From: Treponema sp.
Lineage (GTDB): Bacteria; Spirochaetota; Spirochaetia; Treponematales; Breznakiellaceae
Length of the DNA stretch: 22,031 nucleotides
Direction of reading: 5' to 3'
NCBI GenBank assembly: GCA_031273835.1
Contig: JAISRD010000143.1
Location: forward strand, 1 to 22,031
The position numbers were made by a program, and so were the translations under genes. The notes under the pieces were generated by a model that was not told where the DNA came from, did no database searches, and saw only the letters and a program-made list of their open reading frames with translations. Of the stretch, positions 14,485 to 22,031 are shown piece by piece. The stretch's first letter is position 1; each line of letters begins with the position of its first letter.

Positions 14485-15833
14485 CCGAAGATTTCCTCAT
14501 CGGCGGGCTGGCTCCAATGGGGCTTAACATAGGCAATGCGGGACTTGTTGAATAAATGGTAATACGCAAGGTTTTCGCTTATGGAATTATTGCCCCAGCT
14601 GCCGCAGCCCAGGGTTGTGGTGGGGGACAGGGAATTCTGAAAAGCGCCGCCGTTCATGGAAGTACAGATCTGGTTTACCAGGACACGGGAGACAGGCAGG
14701 GTAAGCCCGGCGTACTCGATATGTTCCCTGGTATTGGACTGGACATCCACCGAATGGCCCGCTCCTTCATAGAGGAGGTTCGCATGGGCAATCGCCACGG
14801 CCTCTTCCCAGCTGTTGTACTCATAGGCGGTCATGACGGGGCACATTTTTTCCCGTGAAAGGTGATCCTCCTTCCCGTATTTTTCAGGTTTCAGGATAAC
14901 CAGTTTGGCCCCCCCGGGGATTTCCACCCCCGCGAGTTTCGCGACGGCGGCTATGGGCCGGCCCACCGAATCCTTGTTGATCTGCCCGTTGGGAAAGAGG
15001 GTTTTCCTGAATTTGTCCACCACGGCGGGCTCGTCAAAGTAGGCGGCCCCGTTCTTTACAAAGGCGTCTATCACCTTTTGGTAGTTTTTTTTGCCGGCGA
15101 TGATCGTCTGGGTCCCTGAACAGATGATCCCGTTATCGAAAATACGGCTCTGTATCATCTTTTTCGCCGTTTCCTCGATATCCACGTCATCGTCTATCAG
15201 GCCCTGGACATTGCCGGGCCCCACGCCGAAACTCGGTTTGCCCGACGAATAGGCGGACTTGACCATGGCCGCCCCGCCGGTGGCGATAACCACATCCACG
15301 GCCTTCATCAGCTCATTACTCAGTTCAATGGTGGGTTCCTCAATTACCAGGAACGTATCTTTGGGGACCCCCATTTTGTCGAATTCGGCGTAGTACAGTT
15401 CCGCGAGCCGGGCGGCGCATTTTTTACTGCGGGGATGGGGGGCGATAATGATGGAATTGCCCCCCTTGATCGCGAACATGGCGTTGCACAGGGGGGTAAC
15501 GATGGGGTTGGTACAGGGAGTCGCCGCTCCTATGACGCCCATGGGTTTTGCCACCAGGGCGATACCGGCATCTTCGTCGTATTCAAGGATACCCACGGAC
15601 TTTTTACCCTTTAAGCCGTACCAGAGCAGACGGGCCTTGCCCTTATTTTTGAGGATCTTATCCTCATAGACCCCCATACGGCTCTCCTCGGCGGCCAGCT
15701 TTGCCAGGGGTTCGGCGTTATCGTAGACCACCTTGGCAAGCATTCGAACAACGGCGTCAATTTTTTCCTGGGAGTACCCGGCGATGATACGCTGGGCGGC
15801 CCGTGATCTTTCAACAAGTTCCGGTATTTGCAT
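14481..15833 (-). CDS. CoA-acylating aldehyde dehydrogenase (succinate-semialdehyde/sulfoacetaldehyde/acetaldehyde type)
   Basis: 450-residue NAD(P)-dependent enzyme turning an aldehyde and CoA into acyl-CoA. The catalytic Cys238 lies in FDNGIICSGTQ. Other family blocks are KPMGVIGAATPCTNPIVTP, IIIAPHPRSKK, VIATGGAAMVKSAYSSGKP and TTTLGCGSWGNNSISENL. The whole chain matches, as I recall it, the single-domain acylating dehydrogenases exemplified by Clostridium kluyveri SucD (succinate semialdehyde), and it is not fused to an alcohol dehydrogenase as AdhE is. AGGAG lies seven bases before the ATG. First gene of the ald-sucC-sucD-lpdA operon, under a promoter with a PdhR-like operator. It is well placed to capture the aldehyde released by the ThDP complex. 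Confidence 0.93.
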   Translation of the reverse strand: MQIPELVERSRAAQRIIAGYSQEKIDAVVRMLAKVVYDNAEPLAKLAAEESRMGVYEDKILKNKGKARLLWYGLKGKKSVGILEYDEDAGIALVAKPMGVIGAATPCTNPIVTPLCNAMFAIKGGNSIIIAPHPRSKKCAARLAELYYAEFDKMGVPKDTFLVIEEPTIELSNELMKAVDVVIATGGAAMVKSAYSSGKPSFGVGPGNVQGLIDDDVDIEETAKKMIQSRIFDNGIICSGTQTIIAGKKNYQKVIDAFVKNGAAYFDEPAVVDKFRKTLFPNGQINKDSVGRPIAAVAKLAGVEIPGGAKLVILKPEKYGKEDHLSREKMCPVMTAYEYNSWEEAVAIAHANLLYEGAGHSVDVQSNTREHIEYAGLTLPVSRVLVNQICTSMNGGAFQNSLSPTTTLGCGSWGNNSISENLAYYHLFNKSRIAYVKPHWSQPADEEIFG

Positions 15834-15848
15834 GGTTTTCTCCTAAAA

Positions 15849-15861
15849 TTGGTACTACCAT
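15849..15861. promoter_or_regulatory. Predicted FCD-regulator operator of the aldehyde dehydrogenase operon
   Basis: TTGGTACTACCAT contains the perfect inverted repeat TGGTA-C-TACCA (15850-15860), an ideal TNGTNNNACNA site and close to the PdhR box. It lies immediately downstream of the -10, across the expected transcription start near 15856, the classical position for a repressor. Confidence 0.72.
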
Positions 15862-15862
15862 C

Positions 15863-15892
15863 ATACTAATCTACCCTTTTTTACCCTGTCAA
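15863..15892 (-). promoter_or_regulatory. Promoter of the ald-sucC-sucD-lpdA operon
   Basis: On the minus strand a perfect -35 TTGACA (15892-15887) is followed after 18 bases by TAGTAT (15868-15863, 4 of 6 matches). The predicted start leaves a leader of about 20 bases with its AGGAG site. No terminator is visible between this promoter and the upstream msrC gene. Confidence 0.68.
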
Positions 15893-15950
15893 CGGGTATG
15901 CGGCGGACGGATACTTTCACGGCGGGAGATAAGCCTGTGGTTATTTATCG

Positions 15951-15970
15951 TGTCCGGAAATGTCCGGAAA
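15951..15970. repeat. Tandem duplication of TGTCCGGAAA
   Basis: Two exact 10-base copies head to tail, just past the 3' end of msrC. TCCGGA is self-complementary, so the copies can fold into a 6-bp stem with a four-base loop in the RNA. No T-run follows on the minus strand. Similar GTCCGG/CCGGAC stems occur at 3061-3076 and inside the terminator at 4214-4249. Confidence 0.45.
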
Positions 15971-15987
15971 GAAGGCGAAGTCCGGCC

Positions 15988-16460
15988 CTAGAGCCTGTCC
16001 AGGAAAGCGCTTACAAGGGCCCCGATACGGATCAAGACCTCCGTTTCGGGGCCGGTAAAACGGTTCAGGCTGGGACTGTCCAAATCCAGCACCCCGAATA
16101 CGGCGCCGTTCTTAAAAAGGGGTATGACCATCTCCGAGGCGGAGGCGGAATCGCAGGCAATGTGCCCCGGAAAGGCATGAACATCGGGAACGATCAGCGG
16201 CTTCGCGTCCCGCGCCGCCCTGCCGCAAACTCCCCTCCCCTCGCCGATACGGGCGCAGGCAGGAGACCCCTGAAAAGGGCCCAGAACCAGTTCTTTGCCT
16301 TTCAGAATATAAAAACCCGCCCAGTTAAGATCATCAAAATACAATTTGACGGCGGCGGAAACATTGGCCAAAGCGGCAATAAGGTCCTCCTCCCCGGCAA
16401 GGAGGGCTTCTACGGCGGCGGCGGCGGAACCCGCTTTTAGTTCCCCCGCCTCTTGTAAGC

Positions 16461-16464
<4 letters not shown>
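15988..16464 (-). CDS. msrC: Free methionine-(R)-sulfoxide reductase, GAF domain (start codon uncertain)
   Basis: GAF-fold enzyme reducing free Met-R-sulfoxide. All three active-site cysteines of the E. coli YebR family are present in their contexts: ACARI, GRGVCG and HIACDSAS. NWAGFY, LGPFQG and VLDLDSPSLNRF are also conserved. The start is the problem. By alignment with YebR the protein should begin right after the ppdK stop, but no ATG, GTG or TTG lies there. A CTG (16464-16462) overlaps the ppdK TGA as CTGA and gives about 158 residues, the expected size; I use it. Alternatives are TTG at 16371, which cuts into the first helix region, or ATG at 16614, deep inside ppdK, adding about 50 proline- and arginine-rich residues not found in the family. 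A damaged start is possible. Confidence 0.78.
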
Positions 16465-19157
<2,693 letters not shown>

Positions 19158-19230
19158 TAAAGTCCTCCGTGATACCTTCCACTGTAAATCAAAAGGACGA
19201 AAAAAGAAAGGCCCCGGAGTATAAGGAGGT

Positions 19231-20055
19231 TCAGCCTAAAAGTATCTTGTCGTTGCTAAACTCTTGTTTTTTTATATCTTTGAAACGCTCGACAATGCCG
19301 GCGGTGGTAAGTTTTGATTTTTCCTCACTGCCTACATCAAGGATGATCTCCCCGCCGTCCATCATGAGCAGCCGGTTCCCCGTGGCCAGGGCATGACTCA
19401 TATTGTGGGTGATCATCATCACCGTCAAACCGTACTCCGAGGCGAAACGCAGGGTAAGCTTCATCACCAGCTCGGCGTTCCGGGGATCCAGGGCGGCGGT
19501 ATGTTCGTCCAGCAGGAGCAGGGCCGGGCGGCTCATCACCGTCATAAGCAGGGTCAGGGCCTGACGCTGGCCCCCTGAAAAAAGTTCCACATTGTCCTCG
19601 AGGCGGTTTTCCAGCCCCATCCCCAGGCTGGCAAGGTGTTCCCTGAAGTATTCCCTCATTTTCCGGTTAAGGCTGATCTTAAGGCCCCGGTATCCCTTTT
19701 GGTGGCTGATCATAAGATTGTCCGCCAAGGTCATACGGCCCGCGGTTCCCAGCAGGGGGTTCTGAAAGATACGGCCTATGTAACGGGCACGCCTGTATTC
19801 CGCCTCCCGGGTAATATCCCGCTCCGCGGTACTGACCCTGCCCCCCGCGGCGGGACCCTTGATAAAGATACGCCCCGAATGCAGCGGAAAGGTTCCCGCC
19901 ACGGCGTTATACAGGGTGGTTTTTCCGGCGCCGTTGGAACCGATGATCGTGATAAAATCCCCGGCGTTTACCGTGAGGCTTACTTCCCTGAGGGCCTCGT
20001 TTTCGTCCGCCGTACCCGGACCGAAAACCACCGATACCCTGTCCAGCCTGATCAC
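19231..20055 (-). CDS. ABC transporter ATP-binding protein, TrpXYZ type
   Basis: 274-residue cytoplasmic ATPase of the importer encoded by the next two genes upstream. Walker A is GSNGAGKTT, the signature is LFSGGQRQAL, and Walker B is LLLLDEHTAALD. The His after DE, where Pro is usual, is characteristic of the ATPases that go with PF04392 binding proteins. The H-loop is ITHNMSHA. The start is GTG at 20055, overlapping the permease TGA as GTGA, so the product is coupled to the permease. The transported molecule is not evident; members of this family have been linked to tryptophan and other small aromatic or hydrophobic solutes. Confidence 0.92.
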   Translation of the reverse strand: MIRLDRVSVVFGPGTADENEALREVSLTVNAGDFITIIGSNGAGKTTLYNAVAGTFPLHSGRIFIKGPAAGGRVSTAERDITREAEYRRARYIGRIFQNPLLGTAGRMTLADNLMISHQKGYRGLKISLNRKMREYFREHLASLGMGLENRLEDNVELFSGGQRQALTLLMTVMSRPALLLLDEHTAALDPRNAELVMKLTLRFASEYGLTVMMITHNMSHALATGNRLLMMDGGEIILDVGSEEKSKLTTAGIVERFKDIKKQEFSNDKILLG

Positions 20056-20975
20056 CGGCTCCTCCCCCTCCCCCGCTTGCGCCGGGAGGCAAAGAAACGG
20101 CTCTTGGAAAGGACGATGCAGAAGATGATGAGAAGCCCCGTGATCAGCTTGAAATCGTTGGGGGTCATGTTGATATGATACCCGTAATCCCGGGCCAGGA
20201 ACATCAGGGCCCGGTAGATCACCGAACCGGCAAGGACCCGCAGGGTCATAAGGCCTATGTGGTTGGAACGGATGATCAGCTCCCCCAGCATCAGGGACGC
20301 CAGGCCCGACACGATAATCCCCGTCCCGAGGCTCACGTCGGAGAAACCCTGGTACATCGCCGTCAGAGCCCCGGCGGTGGCTACCAGCCCGTTGGAAAGG
20401 CAGATCCCCGATATTTTAATGATGTCCGGGTTCATACCCTGGGAGATCACCAGCTGGGGATTCGCCCCCAGGGCGCCCATGGTAAGGCCGTAGTCGGTAT
20501 GAAAAAAAAGGTCAAGGACAAGCTTAACCAAAAAGGCGAAGGCCAGGCAGTAGAGGGCCACCCCCATCTGGCCGTCCCCAGGGCCGCCGGGAGACAGGGC
20601 GCTGAAAGCGCCGGCCAGGCGTACAAACAGGGTGTCCGCCCCCAGGAGGGAAATATTCGCCCGGTTGGACATGATCCTCAAGTTTACCGAATAAAGCATG
20701 GTCATAGTGAGTATCCCCGACAGAAGGTCGGGCACCTTGAGCCTCGTGTGGATCAGGGCCGTTACCAGCCCCGCGGCGCAGCCCCCGGCAAAGGCCAGGA
20801 CCATGCACAGCGGGCCGGGAAAGCCCTTCATCAGGAACACCACCATCACCGCGGAACCCAGGGGGAAGGATCCGTCCACGGTCATGTCGGCAAAACTCAG
20901 CACCCGGAAGGTGATAAACACCCCCAGCACCATGATCCCGTAGATGAATCCCTCAATAAGAATGCCCGCTATCAT
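20052..20975 (-). CDS. ABC transporter permease, TrpXYZ / branched-chain type
   Basis: 307-residue inner-membrane subunit with about eight hydrophobic stretches. The opening GVFITFRVLSFADMTVDGSFPLG and the ALGANPQLVISQGMN and GLASLMLGE segments are typical of the BPD_transp_2 permeases of the PF04392-associated importers. A GGGGGAAG ribosome site precedes the ATG, 26 bases after the binding-protein gene. The C-terminus is strongly basic (SRRKRGRGRSR), as expected for a cytoplasmic tail. Confidence 0.9.
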   Translation of the reverse strand: MIAGILIEGFIYGIMVLGVFITFRVLSFADMTVDGSFPLGSAVMVVFLMKGFPGPLCMVLAFAGGCAAGLVTALIHTRLKVPDLLSGILTMTMLYSVNLRIMSNRANISLLGADTLFVRLAGAFSALSPGGPGDGQMGVALYCLAFAFLVKLVLDLFFHTDYGLTMGALGANPQLVISQGMNPDIIKISGICLSNGLVATAGALTAMYQGFSDVSLGTGIIVSGLASLMLGELIIRSNHIGLMTLRVLAGSVIYRALMFLARDYGYHINMTPNDFKLITGLLIIFCIVLSKSRFFASRRKRGRGRSR

Positions 20976-21001
20976 AGCTTCCCCCGCCCCGCCGCTCTAA
21001 G

Positions 21002-21970
21002 CTACCTCCTGGTGAGCTTTTTATTCTGATAGATCATATTGGCCTGCTCCAGGTATTTGGGGGAGATCGTGATCCTGCAGTTCTTCGCGGCGTCAAGGTC
21101 AAAGAGCAGGTCCGATTCGGAAGGATCGGTGAGGAATTTTACCGGAATATCCGCGGGCTTCCGCTTTCCCTCGAGGATGTCGGCGACGATTTCCCCCGTG
21201 GCAAACCCCGCCTTGTAGTAATCAAAGCCCGAGGCGATCACGCAGCCCCCGTTCAGGGCCCCGGTAACATCACCGGAAAAGATGGGCTTCTTGGCGGCGG
21301 CGAACACCTGGATCAGCGCGGGAAGGGCCGAGTAGACCGTGTTGTCCGTGGTCAGGTAAATCCCGTCCACCCGCCTTACGATGGACTGGGCGGCCTGGCG
21401 CAGCTCCGCCGAGGTGTTGATCGACTGGGCCACCAGGGTGATGCCGTACTTTTTACAGCCCTCCTCAACCAGGGCCTTGGCGGAAATGGAGTTGGCCTCG
21501 GAACTGGTGTAAATATACCCCAGAGTTTTGATCCCCGCGATCTCCTTAAACAGCCCTATGTGATCCACCGTGGGAATCGCGTCGGACAGGCCCGTTACGT
21601 TCCCCTGCCCCCGGGAAAGGGAGCTCACCAGCTTCGCCCCCACCGGATCGGTAACGGCGGAAAAGATCACCGGCACGTCCCTTATCGTATTGGCCAGGGC
21701 CACGGCCATGGGGGTGGCGATTCCCACCGCCACGGCGACCCTGTCGCGCCTGAACTTGTTGGCGATCTGGGCCGCGGTGTTCACGTCCCCGTTGGCGTTC
21801 TGCAGGTCGAAGGAAGCGTTGATGCCCCTTGCCTTGATCGCGTCCTGGATACCCTTTTCACAGGCGTCCAGCGCCTCGTGCTGGACTATCTTGGCAATCC
21901 CGATTTTAACCTGGGCCCCCAGGGAACCCAGGGCCGAAAGGCAGATCAACGCCGCTATCAGCTTTTTCAT
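21002..21970 (-). CDS. ABC transporter substrate-binding protein, TrpX-like (PF04392)
   Basis: 322-residue exported binding protein. The start at 21970 is chosen because GGAGG lies five bases before it and the product begins with a signal peptide (MKKLIAALICLSALGSLGA, cleavage after LGA); the longer frame to 22021 would put charged residues ahead of it. No lipobox is seen, so it is probably periplasmic. Family marks are IGIAKIVQHEALDACEKG near the mature N-terminus, FSAVTDPVGAKLV, GYIYTSSEANS and the C-terminal DILEGKRKPADIPVKF. First gene of the three-gene importer. Its ligand is unknown; nothing links it by sequence to the acyl-CoA pathway genes to its left. Confidence 0.92.
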   Translation of the reverse strand: MKKLIAALICLSALGSLGAQVKIGIAKIVQHEALDACEKGIQDAIKARGINASFDLQNANGDVNTAAQIANKFRRDRVAVAVGIATPMAVALANTIRDVPVIFSAVTDPVGAKLVSSLSRGQGNVTGLSDAIPTVDHIGLFKEIAGIKTLGYIYTSSEANSISAKALVEEGCKKYGITLVAQSINTSAELRQAAQSIVRRVDGIYLTTDNTVYSALPALIQVFAAAKKPIFSGDVTGALNGGCVIASGFDYYKAGFATGEIVADILEGKRKPADIPVKFLTDPSESDLLFDLDAAKNCRITISPKYLEQANMIYQNKKLTRR

Positions 21971-22031
21971 AATTTCCTCCTCTTTTTGAAGAAAGCTTCT
22001 TGTTTCTCTTAAGAAAAACAAAATGAGAATA

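Overview
The window looks like a chromosomal segment of an anaerobic, fermentative, moderately GC-rich bacterium. It has closely packed genes, GGAGG-type ribosome binding sites, ATGA-type stop/start overlaps, and pyruvate phosphate dikinase in place of a visible TCA cycle. The combination of an RbsA-type importer, a TrpXYZ-type importer and ppdK would fit a Treponema-like spirochaete. That assignment is an inference from style and gene content, not from a marker gene.

Layout, left to right. (1) Bases 1-4199, plus strand: the 3' part of an RbsA-like ATPase, two different RbsC-like permeases and a lipoprotein substrate-binding protein. This is the same gene order as lsrACDB. It is closed by a strong intrinsic terminator at 4214-4249. 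(2) 4276-5759, plus strand: a short-chain dehydrogenase and a metal-dependent cyclase-family hydrolase. (3) 5756-6484, minus strand: a GntR/FCD-family regulator. It converges on the cyclase gene with a 4-base overlap and diverges from the next operon. (4) 6609-10754, plus strand: E1-alpha, E1-beta and E2 of an acetoin-dehydrogenase-type 2-oxo-acid dehydrogenase complex, then a second short-chain dehydrogenase. (5) 10755-11012: a convergent, gene-free stretch of 258 bases, rich in inverted and direct repeats. (6) 15833-11013, minus strand: CoA-acylating aldehyde dehydrogenase, SucC-like and SucD-like subunits of an ADP-forming acyl-CoA ligase, and dihydrolipoamide dehydrogenase (the missing E3). 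(7) 19157-15988, minus strand: pyruvate phosphate dikinase, then a free-methionine-(R)-sulfoxide reductase without an ordinary start codon. (8) 21970-19231, minus strand: a TrpXYZ-type ABC importer.

How the genes may work together. The central genes make a plausible single pathway. An imported sugar-like or polyol compound would be oxidised and rearranged by the dehydrogenases and the cyclase. The resulting alpha-hydroxyketone would be cleaved by the thiamine-diphosphate complex to an acyl-CoA and an aldehyde. The aldehyde would be oxidised to a second acyl-CoA by the acylating dehydrogenase, and the SucCD-like ligase would release the acid with formation of ATP. Two independent sequence signs link the divided parts. 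First, the E3 gene is missing from the E1/E2 operon but lies in the aldehyde dehydrogenase operon. Second, both operon promoters carry a site fitting the FadR-subfamily consensus TNGTNNNACNA (6548-6558 and 15850-15860), placed where the FCD regulator could repress. The real substrate cannot be read from the sequence. Acetoin or butanediol is the conservative guess; sulfo-, keto- or deoxy-sugar fragments are alternatives.
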